Shown here piece by piece: positions 8,753 through 18,322 of a stretch of DNA of 64,000 nt. The stretch's first letter is position 1. Each line of letters opens with the position of its first letter. Source of the DNA: an uncultured Victivallis sp. (GTDB taxonomy: Bacteria > Verrucomicrobiota > Lentisphaeria > Victivallales > Victivallaceae); NCBI RefSeq assembly GCF_944391105.1, contig NZ_CALXSK010000005.1, positions 47,094 through 111,093 of the forward strand, given 5' to 3'. A program made the translations under genes and the position numbers. The notes beneath the pieces were generated by a model that saw only the letters and a program-made list of their open reading frames with translations, did not search any database and was not told where the DNA came from.

Positions 8753-11276
8753 TCTCACACCCATGATGCAGCAGTACCGCGAGGCCAAAGCCTCGATCCC
8801 GCCCGACGCGGTGCTGCTCTTCCGGCTCGGGGACTTCTACGAGGAGTTTTTCGAGGATGCCGAGCGGGTCAGTTCCGTGCTGGAGCTCACGCTGACCCGC
8901 CGCCAGGGGTATCCGATGTGCGGATTCCCTTATCATGCGCTCGACACCTATCTGCCGCGGCTCGTCGCCGCCGGCGTGAAGGTCGCAATCGCCGAGCAGA
9001 TGGAGGATCCGCGCCTTGCGAAAGGAATCGTAAAGCGGCAGATCACGCGGATCATCACGCCCGGAACCATCGTCGACAACGCGCTGCTGAATCCTTCGAG
9101 CAACAACTTCCTGACCAGCCTCGTGCAGGGCAGGGGGGGCGAGTGGGCGCTGGCGAGTCTCGACATCAGCACGGGGGAATTCCGGGTCTGCTGTGTTTCG
9201 GAGCCGGATAAGCTCGTGACTGAACTCAATCGCCTCGGTGCGCGCGAATGCGTCATCAGCCACCGGCTCGACGCGCAGTTCGAGGAGGAGGGGTCCCGGC
9301 CGGAACCGCGGGCAAAACTGCTCTGGACAACGGTGGAAAACGACTTTTTCGAACTGGACCGCGCGACGGAGCTGCTGCTGCGCCAGTTTCAGACCGCCAC
9401 GCTCGACGGATTCGGGCTGCGCGATCTGCCGCATGCGGTTTCCGCCGCCGGCGCGGTGCTGCGCTATGCGACCGAGAATCTGCGTCAGGATGCGGCGCAC
9501 ATCACCCGGATTGAGCTTTACAGTCTCGACCATTCGCTCGAACTCGACTCGATCTCTCTGCGGAATCTCGAACTGGTCGAGACGATGTTCGGTACCGGCA
9601 AGAACGGCTCGCTGCTCGGAGTGCTCGATCACACTGAAACGCCGATGGGGGGCCGGAAACTGCGCGGGTGGGTGCTGCGTCCGCTCTGCGACCACGATGC
9701 GATCGTCGCGCGGCTCGACGCGGTCGAGGCATTCCGTGACGATCCGCTCACGCTGGCGGAACTGCGCGAGACGATCGGCGTCGTGCGCGACCTGGAGCGC
9801 ATCGTCGGACGGCTGAACGTCGGGAATGCGAATCCGCGCGACCTTCAGACGCTGGCGGTTTCCCTCGGCGTGCTGCCCGGCGTCAAGAGTCTGCTCTCGA
9901 TCTTCGACGTGCCGCTGCTGGAGGCGCAGAACAACCGGCTCGAACTCTTTCCCGAGCTGGTCGACCGGATCGAGCGTGCGATTGCGGAAAATCCGCCAGC
10001 ACTGCTCTCGGACGGCGGCGTGATCCGCACCGGATACAGCACCGAACTCGATGAACTCCGCAGTGCCGCGACGGATGGCAAGGCGTGGCTCTCGCAGATT
10101 CAGCAGCGCGAACAGGAGCGCACGGGAATCCGTTCGCTGAAGGTCAAGTACAACTCGGTTTTCGGCTACTACATCGAGGTGAGCAAGGCGAATCTCGCGA
10201 TGGTGCCGGAGGATTACGTCCGCAAGCAGACACTGGTCAATGCGGAGCGGTTCATCACGCCGGAGTTGAAGGAGCTCGAGAGCAGGATCCTCGGCGCGGA
10301 GGAGAAGTCGAAAGCGCTTGAAGTGCAGCTGTTCCAGGAGCTGCGCGAATTTGCGCTGCAGTACACCCGCCCCATTCAGACCGCCGCCGACGCGCTTGCG
10401 GAGATCGATGCGCTCGCGAGTCTTGCGGAGTGCGCGCGGCTTCACGGGTATCACCGGCCGCAGATTTTCGACGACGACCGGCTCATCATCAAAGGAGGAC
10501 GCCACCCCGTTCTCGACGCGGTGCTCGGCTCCGGGAAGTTCGTTCCGAACGACTGCCTGCTCGACGGCGACCGCAACCGCATGATGCTGATCACCGGTCC
10601 GAACATGGCGGGCAAATCGACCTATATCCGCCAGACGGCGCTGCTGGTGGTGCTTGCGCAGATGGGGTCGTTCGTCCCGGCCGACTCGATGGAACTCGGG
10701 CTCGTGGACCGGATCTTCACGCGCGTCGGCGCGGCGGACGATCTCGCACGCGGCCAGAGCACCTTCATGGTAGAGATGGTCGAGACTGCGAACATTCTGA
10801 ATCACGTGACGCCGAAGAGCCTCGTCATTCTCGACGAGATCGGACGGGGAACGAGCACGTTCGACGGGTTGTCGATCGCATGGGCGGTTGCGGAATTTCT
10901 GCACGACGATCCGTCGTGTCGCTGCCGGACGCAGTTCGCCACGCACTATCACGAGCTGACCGAACTTGCGCAGACCCGGCGCGGCGTGAACAACTACAAC
11001 GTTGCGGTGAAGGAGTACGGCGACCAGATCATCTTCCTGCGCCAGATCGTGCCCGGCAGCACGGACCGCAGTTACGGGATCCACGTTGCGAAACTCGCGG
11101 GAATTCCGCAGCCGGTCATCGACCGGGCGAACGTGATTCTCGAACTGCTCGAAAAGACCGCCGACGCCCCGCGCGAGGCGATGGCCGCATTGCCGCGCCG
11201 AACCGTGAAGTCGAAGCGGCGCAGTCGGAACGATGCGGACGAAAACGACGACATGATTCAGCTCCGGCTGCTGTAA
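8739..11276 (+). CDS. mutS: DNA mismatch repair protein MutS
   Basis: An 845-residue MutS. The N-terminal mismatch-recognition region includes the FYEEFFEDA segment, which carries the Phe-x-Glu motif that contacts mispaired bases. The C-terminal ATPase has a Walker A motif GPNMAGKST at residues 620-628, the Walker B segment LVILDEIGRGTSTFDG, and a conserved THYHEL. It starts the mismatch repair reaction with MutL, which is not in this window. The start lies inside the end of the preceding gene. It is convergent with the uvrA-like gene, with about 50 bp between the stops. Confidence 0.97.
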   Translation: MADINLTPMMQQYREAKASIPPDAVLLFRLGDFYEEFFEDAERVSSVLELTLTRRQGYPMCGFPYHALDTYLPRLVAAGVKVAIAEQMEDPRLAKGIVKRQITRIITPGTIVDNALLNPSSNNFLTSLVQGRGGEWALASLDISTGEFRVCCVSEPDKLVTELNRLGARECVISHRLDAQFEEEGSRPEPRAKLLWTTVENDFFELDRATELLLRQFQTATLDGFGLRDLPHAVSAAGAVLRYATENLRQDAAHITRIELYSLDHSLELDSISLRNLELVETMFGTGKNGSLLGVLDHTETPMGGRKLRGWVLRPLCDHDAIVARLDAVEAFRDDPLTLAELRETIGVVRDLERIVGRLNVGNANPRDLQTLAVSLGVLPGVKSLLSIFDVPLLEAQNNRLELFPELVDRIERAIAENPPALLSDGGVIRTGYSTELDELRSAATDGKAWLSQIQQREQERTGIRSLKVKYNSVFGYYIEVSKANLAMVPEDYVRKQTLVNAERFITPELKELESRILGAEEKSKALEVQLFQELREFALQYTRPIQTAADALAEIDALASLAECARLHGYHRPQIFDDDRLIIKGGRHPVLDAVLGSGKFVPNDCLLDGDRNRMMLITGPNMAGKSTYIRQTALLVVLAQMGSFVPADSMELGLVDRIFTRVGAADDLARGQSTFMVEMVETANILNHVTPKSLVILDEIGRGTSTFDGLSIAWAVAEFLHDDPSCRCRTQFATHYHELTELAQTRRGVNNYNVAVKEYGDQIIFLRQIVPGSTDRSYGIHVAKLAGIPQPVIDRANVILELLEKTADAPREAMAALPRRTVKSKRRSRNDADENDDMIQLRLL

Positions 11277-11326
11277 AAGGCGGAGAAACGGGGGGGGGGC
11301 AGGTTCCGACCGCGCCCTCTCCCGGT

Positions 11327-13807
11327 TCACAGAAAGCGTGCCGTGATGCTTTCGGGGGCGTTGCGGATTTCCTCCGGTGTCCCGGTCGCGACGATGCGGC
11401 CGCCGTCGGCGCCTCCTCCGGGGCCCATGTCGATGACGTAAGAGGCGTTGCGGATCACATCCAGATCGTGTTCGATCACCACCACGGTCGCTCCGTTTTC
11501 GATCAGGTGGCGGAATACTTCGAGCAGAGTGCGGACATCCAGCGGATGCAGGCCGATCGTCGGTTCGTCGAAAACGAAGACCGAATCGGATTGGGAACGG
11601 CCCATTTCGCAGGAGAGTTTCAGCCGCTGCGCCTCGCCGCCGGAGAGCCCCGGAGTCTCTTCGCCGAGCGTCAGATAGCCGAGTCCGAGGTCGCGCAGCA
11701 CCTCCAGCCGGGGCCGCACGCTCTTCAGATCCCGGCAGAATTCGATCGCCTGTGCGACGTTCAGGTCCATGAGTTCCGGGAGCGACCGCGCCTCTCCCGC
11801 CTTGTTGACGAACCGGATCCGGTTCGCCTCGTCGGAATACCGTGAGCCTCCGCACGCCGGACATGGAATCTCCACATCGGGCAGAAACTGCACATCGAGG
11901 CTGATCGTCCCGGTCCCGTCGCAGGCGGCGCACCGCAGAGAACCGGTGTTGTACGAGAAATCCCCGGCCCGGAAGCCGCGCGCCTTCGCGTCGGGAGTCC
12001 GGGCGAAGAGTTTGCGAAGTTCGTCGTGAACGTTGGCATAGGTCGCCACGGTTGATCGGACGTTGATGCCGATCGGCGTCGCGTCGATCAGCTTCACCTG
12101 CCGGATTCCATCCGCATCGATCGACCGCACATGTTCCGGCGGTTTCGTCCGGTCGATCCACGCCCGCAGCGCGGGGACGAGAGTTTCCAGGACGAGTGTG
12201 GTTTTCCCGGAACCGGAGACTCCGGTGACGACGGTCAGCCGCCCTTTCGGAATCTCCACTTCCAGCGGCTGAACCGTATGAAGCGGCCCCGTGGAACAAC
12301 GGATTTTCCCGAAGCGGAAAAGCTCCGATGCGGGGGCGGGAGTCATTACCCGCACATGTTCGCGCCCGGCCAGAAACGGTCCGATCCGGGAGGCCGCGCT
12401 GGTCGCGAGGTCCGCGACCGTTCCTTCGGCGATGATGCGTCCTCCGTCAGCTCCGGCCTCCGGCCCGAGTTCAACGATCCAGTCGGCCTCCGAGAGAATC
12501 TGCGTGTCGTGATCGACCAGGATGACGGAGTTGCCGTCCGCGACCAGATCGTGCATCACGCCGTTCAGGCCGACGATGTTCGAAGGATGCAATCCGATGC
12601 TCGGCTCGTCCAGCACATACAGGACACCGGTCGTGCGGTTGCGGATCGCCCGCGCGAGCTGCATTCTCTGCCGCTCCCCGGTCGAAAGCGTGCTGCCCGC
12701 CCGGTCGAGCGCCAGATATCCGAGTCCGAGATCCATCAGCCGTCCGGCGGAGGAGAAAAACGAGTCGCAGATGCTCTCCGCCATCGGTCGCATCTCCTCC
12801 GGCAGGGAGTCTGGAATGCCGTGGACCCACTTGACGAGTTCCGCGAGGGGTTTGCGGCATGCGTCGGCGAGGGAGATTCCACGCACTCTCGGTGCGCGCG
12901 CCTGCTCCGAGAGCCGGGAGCCGCCGCAGTCGGGGCACTCCTCTTCCCGCAGAAACTTCGCCACACGCTTCATCCCGGTTTCGTCCTTGACCTTGGAGAG
13001 GGCGTTTTCAACTGTGCGGACGGCGCTGTAGTAGGTGAAATCCAGTTCGCAGGCGTCCTGTGAGTTTTTCGCCTTGTAGAAAATATGTTTCTTGACGGCG
13101 GGACCGTCGTAAACGATCTGCTTCTCCTCCGGAGTGAGATCGCGGAACGGCACATCGGTCCGCACGTTCATCGCGCGGCAGACGTCGACCATGAGCGACC
13201 ACATGAGGGAGTTCCACGGAGCCACAGCGCCTTCGTCGATGGTGAGCGATTCATCGGGAACGAGTGTTGTCCGGTCGACGGTCCGGACGACTCCGGTTCC
13301 GTCGCATCTGCGGCAGGCTCCCTGGCTGTTGAACGCGAGTTCTTCCGCGGAAGGTGGAGAAAACACCGCTCCGCAGCTCGGGCAGACCAGCTCCTGACCG
13401 GCGGCGACCGCGAGTGTCGGCGGATGGTAATGGCCGTTCGGGCATCGATGTTCGGCCAGACGGGAGTAGATGAGCCGCAACGAATTGAGCAGTTCGGTTC
13501 CGGTTCCGAACGTGCTGCGGATTCCGGGTACGCCGGGCCGCTGGTGCAGAGCCAGCGCCGCCGGAACGTGGAGCACTTCGTCGACCTGGGCTCTGGTCGC
13601 CTGGGTCATCCGCCTGCGGGTGTAGGTTGAAAGCGACTCCAGATATCGGCGGGAGCCCTCCGCGTACAGCACTCCGAGTGCGAGTGAGGATTTTCCCGAG
13701 CCGGAGACTCCGGCGATTCCGACGATCCGGTGCAGCGGAATGTCGACATCGATATTTTTCAAATTGTGTACGCGCGCGCCGCGTATCTCTATGGCTTTGA
13801 CGTCCAT
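11327..13807 (-). CDS. UvrA-like ABC ATPase (UvrA2/DrrC type, no UvrB-binding domain)
   Basis: An 826-residue excision-repair-type protein with two ABC ATPase halves. The first Walker A is GVSGSGKSS (residues 33-41) and the signatures are LSTGERQRMQLARAI and LSGGEAQRLKLSCEM. Zinc-binding Cys pairs occur in CPSC/CRRC, ECPDCGGS and CAACDG/CPACGGS. Between CPNGHYH and LAFNSQGACRRCDG there are only about 35 residues, where housekeeping UvrA carries a long UvrB-binding domain. It therefore belongs to the accessory UvrA2 class, some members of which are linked to resistance to DNA-binding drugs. The ATG at 13807 has AAGGAG 6 nt upstream and lies downstream of a promoter at 13883-13911, which excludes the longer in-frame starts. 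Confidence 0.9.
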   Translation of the reverse strand: MDVKAIEIRGARVHNLKNIDVDIPLHRIVGIAGVSGSGKSSLALGVLYAEGSRRYLESLSTYTRRRMTQATRAQVDEVLHVPAALALHQRPGVPGIRSTFGTGTELLNSLRLIYSRLAEHRCPNGHYHPPTLAVAAGQELVCPSCGAVFSPPSAEELAFNSQGACRRCDGTGVVRTVDRTTLVPDESLTIDEGAVAPWNSLMWSLMVDVCRAMNVRTDVPFRDLTPEEKQIVYDGPAVKKHIFYKAKNSQDACELDFTYYSAVRTVENALSKVKDETGMKRVAKFLREEECPDCGGSRLSEQARAPRVRGISLADACRKPLAELVKWVHGIPDSLPEEMRPMAESICDSFFSSAGRLMDLGLGYLALDRAGSTLSTGERQRMQLARAIRNRTTGVLYVLDEPSIGLHPSNIVGLNGVMHDLVADGNSVILVDHDTQILSEADWIVELGPEAGADGGRIIAEGTVADLATSAASRIGPFLAGREHVRVMTPAPASELFRFGKIRCSTGPLHTVQPLEVEIPKGRLTVVTGVSGSGKTTLVLETLVPALRAWIDRTKPPEHVRSIDADGIRQVKLIDATPIGINVRSTVATYANVHDELRKLFARTPDAKARGFRAGDFSYNTGSLRCAACDGTGTISLDVQFLPDVEIPCPACGGSRYSDEANRIRFVNKAGEARSLPELMDLNVAQAIEFCRDLKSVRPRLEVLRDLGLGYLTLGEETPGLSGGEAQRLKLSCEMGRSQSDSVFVFDEPTIGLHPLDVRTLLEVFRHLIENGATVVVIEHDLDVIRNASYVIDMGPGGGADGGRIVATGTPEEIRNAPESITARFL

Positions 13808-13882
13808 TTTTTCTCCTTGCGGTTCCTGCGGCGGGGCGGTCTGTGCGTGATCTTCCTCCCGCATGGAAAGATTTCGTCGCGC

Positions 13883-13911
13883 AATGTAACACTGTCCGGC
13901 GTTTTTTGCAA
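13883..13911 (-). promoter_or_regulatory. Promoter of the uvrA-like gene
   Basis: On the minus strand TTGCAA (13906-13911), a 17-bp spacer and TACATT (13883-13888) are seen, with TGT directly before the -10 giving an extended -10. The leader to the ATG at 13807 is about 70 nt. Confidence 0.55.
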
Positions 13912-14077
13912 CCTTTCCCCCTGGAAAACTTCTCCCGGAACGATGCAGATCATTTTTTTCGTATTGCCCCGGGGAGGTCAGAAACATCGCACAAGAGCTT
14001 ATTATGGGGGGACTCTGCCAGGGTTGATGGACTTCCACGATCATGGGCAGCCCCCTGAGCAAAATTAACCTGAAACC

Positions 14078-15013
14078 CTATTTTTCGCGTTCATCGCAGA
14101 TTAAAACAATATCTTTGACCGTGATTACGTTGCCTTTTACTCCGTGAATGTCGAAAAAACTGTCATTGCTTTCGGCCGCGGGAAGCATTTGCACGTTCTT
14201 TCCGGTTATTTGCCCCATTTTTTTGCGGAAAAGAGCCCATTTTTCTGCCGAGAAAAGAAGTTCATCCGTGATTGTGGATAATACCACTGGGCCTCCCTGT
14301 CTTCCCATAGAAGATTCAGCATGGATTTCAAAATTGTTCAAGGAGGTCCCTTTTTCCAGTAAAACGGCACTCAGCAAAAAAAAGTTTTGCAACGGTATAT
14401 CCTTAAATTGATAGTTTCCGCTGTCATCTGTAACCGTTTCCCATGTACGGATACCGCGTGTTGCATTTTGACTTCTTGGATAAACACGGGTAGCTGTCAC
14501 GACAGCATTGACAGCAGGAGTTTTATTTTTTTCGTATACCTTTCCTTGCAGAGTGACCAATGCGACCGTAGGTTCCAGGAGAAGCGTAACATCATGATTT
14601 TTCCGGCTGATGACGACACTCCTCTGATCGAACGCTGTTACACGGGTATTCGGATAAATTCCGGCGCAATCCGGTTGACTGACTGTTACGACATATTTTC
14701 CGAACGGCAAATTGTCAAAAGAAAAATTCCCTTTTTCATCCACTTCGGTTTCCTGAAAGAGCTCTTCTCCTTTTATTGTTGCCTTCGCTCCGGCAAGAGG
14801 TTGCAATGTGCCATATTTCCTGATGAAATCGGCAAAGATTTTGTTGATCTCATTTTCGGTCGCGGAATTTGCTTTTTCAATTGTATCAAACAACAGATTG
14901 AGATCAAATTCGGGACGCCCTGTCGCTCTTCCTCTGATGATGCCGGTATCATTACTTTGTGCATGGCAGAATACCGCAAAACCGAAACATAGCATAACAA
15001 AAACTTTTTTCAT
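14078..15013 (-). CDS. Exported protein with carboxypeptidase-regulatory-like (prealbumin-type) domains
   Basis: A 311-residue protein with a signal peptide (about residues 1-18, ending CHAQ). Two beta-rich repeats resemble the carboxypeptidase regulatory-like fold. One covers about 55-115 (LAGAKATIKGEELFQETEVDEKGNFSF..., FGKYVVTV), the second about 155-225 (GKVYEKNKTPAVNAVVTATR, with SGNYQFKDIP). Such domains are usually binding or spacer modules on exported proteins. The codon use is clearly more AT-rich than that of the neighbours, which may reflect transfer or weak selection. GGAGG precedes the ATG. The function is not known. Confidence 0.75.
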   Translation of the reverse strand: MKKVFVMLCFGFAVFCHAQSNDTGIIRGRATGRPEFDLNLLFDTIEKANSATENEINKIFADFIRKYGTLQPLAGAKATIKGEELFQETEVDEKGNFSFDNLPFGKYVVTVSQPDCAGIYPNTRVTAFDQRSVVISRKNHDVTLLLEPTVALVTLQGKVYEKNKTPAVNAVVTATRVYPRSQNATRGIRTWETVTDDSGNYQFKDIPLQNFFLLSAVLLEKGTSLNNFEIHAESSMGRQGGPVVLSTITDELLFSAEKWALFRKKMGQITGKNVQMLPAAESNDSFFDIHGVKGNVITVKDIVLICDEREK

Positions 15014-15107
15014 TTTTCCTCCCTGTTCGCTCTCCCCCCCCCGGAGGGGGAGTCTTTTTGCCGGAAAGAGTGGAGCGAAACGCTCTGTCCCGGGTCCCCC
15101 GGCCCGC

Positions 15108-16166
15108 TTAGCGCTTGAGCCGGATGATCCGGGTCGGTTGCAGCACGATCGTGCCGTTTCCGCCGCAGCAGCAGGCCAGCAGGACGTATTCCGGTTCGAA
15201 ATGCAGCGCGACGTAACAGTAACCGCAGCGCGGGTCGTTTTCGAGCAGTGAGAGTTCCATCGATTCCGGGTCCGGTTTCCCGCCGATCCCGAGTGTGAGC
15301 GGCGTCCGCTGCCATGAGGACTCCTCCGGCTTCGGCAGATTCCACCGCCCGGAACGGTCGTTCCAGACCGCCCACAGTTGGCCGCCGAATGGATCGCGCT
15401 TCAGCGTCATCGGGGAGAGCGGAGAGATGAAATTCGACGGCTCAACCGAACTCCAGTGTTCCCCTGCGTCATCGCTCACGGAGGTCATCTGATATCCCTG
15501 ATCCGTGCGGAAAAACGCGAGCAGTTTGCCGGGGGCGAGTTCCACAACGCCGGGTTCCTGCACTCCGGAAGCGCTTGACTGCGGCGGCAGAACCCAGTCC
15601 GCCGCTTCGCGGAAGGTGCGACCACCGTCGTCTGAAAGGAGAAAGAGCCCGATCGCACGCGAGTCGTGGCCGTTCTCCGTCGGTCGGTGCCAGGCGCAGG
15701 GAATGATGATCCGCCCCTGTTCCAGCTGCAGCAGCCGGTCGTTGTTGACGACGAAGTAGCCGCCGACGCTCGTGAGCGCGCGGGGCGTCTCCCAGCTTTC
15801 CCCCTCGTCCTCGGAGAAGGTTACGAAGGGACGGCACTCGACCCGGTTTTGCGGATCATGCGATTTGCGCAGATAGAGCATCATGATACGTTCCTGCGAA
15901 ATGCGCAGGAGCGAGACGCTCATGACGTTCATCGCGTCCCCGCGCGGAATGAGGATCCGATCCCGGCCGCTCCACGTCGCACCGCCGTCGCGGGAATAGC
16001 GTGCGGCAATGTCGCAGGGAGAATCATCCTCCCACTCCGCTCCTTCGCCGGAATAACGGCTGTAGGCGAAGAGAATTCCGCCGTCGGCGAGGCGCAGAAA
16101 AGCGCCTTCGGAGTTGCGCGGATTGCCCGCTGCCGGTTTAAGTTCCAGAACCGTTTCTTTCTGCAT
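15108..16166 (-). CDS. Sialidase-like (BNR/Asp-box) beta-propeller protein
   Basis: A 352-residue protein with four Asp-box motifs spaced along the chain: SRDGGATW, SEDEGESW, SDDGGRTF and SDDAGEHW. The early Arg-containing segment (AAGNPRNSEGAFLRL) and a later SSASGVQEPGVVEL stretch fit the active-site face of exo-sialidase-type propellers. No signal peptide is seen, so a cytoplasmic role is likely, for example on an imported sugar acid or as a related exo-glycosidase. GGAGG lies 7 nt before the ATG. Whether the complete sialidase Arg triad is present needs alignment. Confidence 0.8.
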   Translation of the reverse strand: MQKETVLELKPAAGNPRNSEGAFLRLADGGILFAYSRYSGEGAEWEDDSPCDIAARYSRDGGATWSGRDRILIPRGDAMNVMSVSLLRISQERIMMLYLRKSHDPQNRVECRPFVTFSEDEGESWETPRALTSVGGYFVVNNDRLLQLEQGRIIIPCAWHRPTENGHDSRAIGLFLLSDDGGRTFREAADWVLPPQSSASGVQEPGVVELAPGKLLAFFRTDQGYQMTSVSDDAGEHWSSVEPSNFISPLSPMTLKRDPFGGQLWAVWNDRSGRWNLPKPEESSWQRTPLTLGIGGKPDPESMELSLLENDPRCGYCYVALHFEPEYVLLACCCGGNGTIVLQPTRIIRLKR

Positions 16167-16208
16167 GGGGATCCCTCCGGTTGTTTATCGCGCATCAACA
16201 GGTATGGA

Positions 16209-16237
16209 AAGATATACTCCCTCCCGGCTTTTCGCAA
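16209..16237 (-). promoter_or_regulatory. Probable promoter of the sialidase-like gene
   Basis: On the minus strand TTGCGA (16232-16237), a 17-bp spacer and TATCTT (16209-16214) are seen. A slightly shifted TATATC with a 15-bp spacer is an alternative -10. Confidence 0.4.
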
Positions 16238-16500
16238 GCGGGAGGCGAAGTTTTTTTCGATGAAAAAGGTGAGTCGGAGCCTGGCCGGTTTCCCGCCGGC
16301 AGAGTGGCGCATTTTCAGAACAGGTTGCGTGTCAGGTGTTTCAACCCCGGCCCGTCCGCTGTTTCCCTGGCGTCGGGGCAGGGCCGGTATTCGCCTGAAA
16401 AAAGGAGCCAGGCCGCCGGGATCCCTCCGGAAAAATATCATTTGACGACAGGAGATTCATGGGAAATCCGCCGTTTCCGAAAAAATGCCGGAAAAAAATA
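16238..16500. other. Intergenic region without a recognised gene
   Basis: This is the rest of the gap between the divergent sialidase-like and GntR/LacI-hybrid genes. No reading frame with a plausible start and family resemblance was seen. The sequence just before 16501 is followed by the operator and promoter listed separately. Confidence 0.4.
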
Positions 16501-16528
16501 GTAATACACCTTTGCATTGGTGTATTAC
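16501..16528 (+). promoter_or_regulatory. Perfect inverted-repeat operator upstream of the GntR/LacI-hybrid regulator
   Basis: GTAATACACC (16501-16510) and GGTGTATTAC (16519-16528) are perfect 10-bp inverted arms around the 8-bp spacer TTTGCATT. The -35 box TTGCAT lies inside the spacer, so a bound dimer would cover the promoter. It is most simply the autoregulatory operator of the regulator encoded 26 bp downstream. Confidence 0.75.
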
Positions 16529-16539
16529 AACCGTATAAT
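16512..16539 (+). promoter_or_regulatory. Promoter of the regulator/prepilin-like/glycosidase cassette
   Basis: TTGCAT (16512-16517), a 16-bp spacer and TATAAT (16534-16539). The -35 box is embedded in the inverted-repeat operator. The transcript would start near 16546, only 8 nt before the first ATG and 20 nt before an in-frame ATG at 16566. Confidence 0.65.
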
Positions 16540-16553
16540 TACAGTAGAACACA

Positions 16554-17606
16554 ATGGGAAATGCAATGAGAAGAAGCAAAGTAGATCTGATTTATGAACC
16601 TCTGCGCCGGGAGCTGCTTCAACTGCCGGTCGGATCAAGGGCGGGTTCCATTCGCGAGCTCATGCGGCGCTATGAGACCAGCCAGCTCTCCATCACCCGG
16701 GTTTTGAGCCGCCTGATCGATGAAGGGTTGCTTGCGCGTCGTCCGGACGGTACGCTTTTCATCAGCGGCGAGGTGGATCATGACAAGAAACGGATCGGCC
16801 TTCTGCTGCCGGACTGGCCATCGGTTTCGTTTGTGGAGATCGAGGAACGGTTGAAACTTTCCGCGAACAAATCGGATATTCAGGTTCAACGGGTCAATTA
16901 TCCGTGTTCCTACTCGTTCCGGGAGTTGCGTACGACCGGATTCGACGCCCTGGTGCTGCTTCCGGATCATCCATTGACCGCTGAAGATCTCTACTTTCTG
17001 AGCCAGGTGCCGATCCCGCTGGTCGTGATGGGAAGGGTTTATGAGGAGATCAAAATGAATTTCGTCAGTTCCAGTTCGCTGGGCGATGGAGTGCTGGCGG
17101 CCAGCTATCTCTATCGGAAGGGGCATCGGGATCTGGCCGTGGTCATTTCGGAACCGCACAATTCGGTCATCCGCGGACGGTGGAACGGGTTCGTCACGTT
17201 TTCCCGGGCGGCAGGCTGCCGCGTTCGGGAGATCGAGTGCGGGATCGTCAACGGCGAAAGTTCCGTCAGCAAAACCCACGCGGTGTTCTCCGAGTTTCTG
17301 GATCGGCAACAACCTGATTTCACCGCCGTTTACGTTTTGAGCGACAGCACCGCCCTCAGTGTGATCTGCGCACTTTCCGAGCACGGGTTCAAGGTTCCCG
17401 ACGATATCAGCGTGATCGGGGCGGACGGCTCCAATCAGGGCGCCTTTTTTCTGCCGCCCCTCACAACGGCCGGTCCGAATTTCGAGGAGTATATCGCCCG
17501 AATTCTCGATGTGATCGAAACTCTCTGGCGCGACCCCGAGCGGATCTGCCAGGTTATCATCGATGCAGTCGTCGTGGAACGCGGTTCCGTAAAATCACTG
17601 ACATGA
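16554..17606 (+). CDS. GntR-type HTH / LacI-type sensor hybrid regulator
   Basis: A 350-residue protein. An N-terminal winged HTH of GntR type (about 10-72, with [20 protein letters not shown]) is joined to a periplasmic-binding-protein-like sensor of LacI type (about 80-345, with [11 protein letters not shown] and [12 protein letters not shown]). This is the AraR-like plan of sugar-responsive repressors. The inverted repeat overlapping its promoter suggests autoregulation. It is followed at once by a prepilin-like gene and a glycoside hydrolase gene on the same strand, so it probably controls them. An ATG at 16566 with GGGAAA upstream is an alternative start given the short leader. Confidence 0.88.
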   Translation: MGNAMRRSKVDLIYEPLRRELLQLPVGSRAGSIRELMRRYETSQLSITRVLSRLIDEGLLARRPDGTLFISGEVDHDKKRIGLLLPDWPSVSFVEIEERLKLSANKSDIQVQRVNYPCSYSFRELRTTGFDALVLLPDHPLTAEDLYFLSQVPIPLVVMGRVYEEIKMNFVSSSSLGDGVLAASYLYRKGHRDLAVVISEPHNSVIRGRWNGFVTFSRAAGCRVREIECGIVNGESSVSKTHAVFSEFLDRQQPDFTAVYVLSDSTALSVICALSEHGFKVPDDISVIGADGSNQGAFFLPPLTTAGPNFEEYIARILDVIETLWRDPERICQVIIDAVVVERGSVKSLT

Positions 17607-17617
17607 AAGGAAGAGGC

Positions 17618-18301
17618 ATGAAACGGAAATTTTTTACTTTGATCGAGTTGCTTGTGGTGATTGCGATTATTGCGATTCTCGCTTCGATGCTGCTCCCGGC
17701 TCTGACCCGCTCCCGGGTGGCGGCGCAGCGCACGAAATGTTTGAGCAATCTGAAACAGCTCGGGCAGGCCATGGCGCTCTACACCGCGGATTACGAGGAA
17801 CAGATCCCGATGAACCCTTCATTCCTCAATGAACATGCGATTCACGATCACAAGGTGTTCACATGGCCGACCCAGCTCTGGCCTTACATGAGCGGACTCG
17901 GCGTAACGATCTGCCCCGGCAGTCAGGAGGATCCGAACCTCGACGGGGTCTTGAAACCTCTGCCGTCGAAGATCGACAACACAACCAAGTGGTGCACGAC
18001 GAGTTATCTGTTCCGTTACATCATCAAGAGCACCAACAACGGAAATGTCAAGATCACTTCACTCAAACATCCTTCCCGGCAGGTGCTGATGCTGGAGAAG
18101 AAAAGTTTTCACGATACCATTCCCGTAACGCTGATCTCCGGCGGTCAGCCGGCGCTGGGGCAGATCAATGTGAACGCCCTGTGGGTGGACGGGCATGTGG
18201 AAATCTGGCGTGAACTGCGTTACTCCGGCGGCGTCTACGATCCCAACTGGTTTCTTTACGGCACGTACAACAGCCTCAGCAGCGGCTACGACAGAAAGTA
18301 G
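17618..18301 (+). CDS. Prepilin-like protein (type II secretion pseudopilin-like N-terminus)
   Basis: A 227-residue protein starting [17 protein letters not shown], a class III signal-peptide-like segment with the conserved Glu at +5, followed by one hydrophobic helix and a globular domain ending with a WVDGHVEIW element like that of DUF1559-type proteins. The residue before the expected cleavage site is Phe instead of the usual Gly, so cleavage by a standard prepilin peptidase is uncertain. The ATG at 17618 is preferred to one at 17603 because AGGAAGAGG lies directly upstream and the start fits the family. It lies between the regulator and glycosidase genes. Its role is unknown; a surface or secretion-related part is inferred. 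Confidence 0.85.
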   Translation: MKRKFFTLIELLVVIAIIAILASMLLPALTRSRVAAQRTKCLSNLKQLGQAMALYTADYEEQIPMNPSFLNEHAIHDHKVFTWPTQLWPYMSGLGVTICPGSQEDPNLDGVLKPLPSKIDNTTKWCTTSYLFRYIIKSTNNGNVKITSLKHPSRQVLMLEKKSFHDTIPVTLISGGQPALGQINVNALWVDGHVEIWRELRYSGGVYDPNWFLYGTYNSLSSGYDRK

Positions 18302-18322
18302 TTTGACGAGGATGATTGGAAG

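Noticed and set aside
8670..12299. Open frame of over 1200 codons on the minus strand across mutS and part of the uvrA-like gene
   Set aside because: It is antisense to mutS, whose motifs are complete. Strong third-position GC bias opens long antisense frames; the translation is Arg/His/Pro-rich with no domain.
15032..15059. C/G-rich hairpin CTCCCCC/GGGGGAG followed by TCTTTTT
   Set aside because: It has terminator form only on the plus strand, but no plus-strand gene ends here; both flanking genes run on the minus strand.
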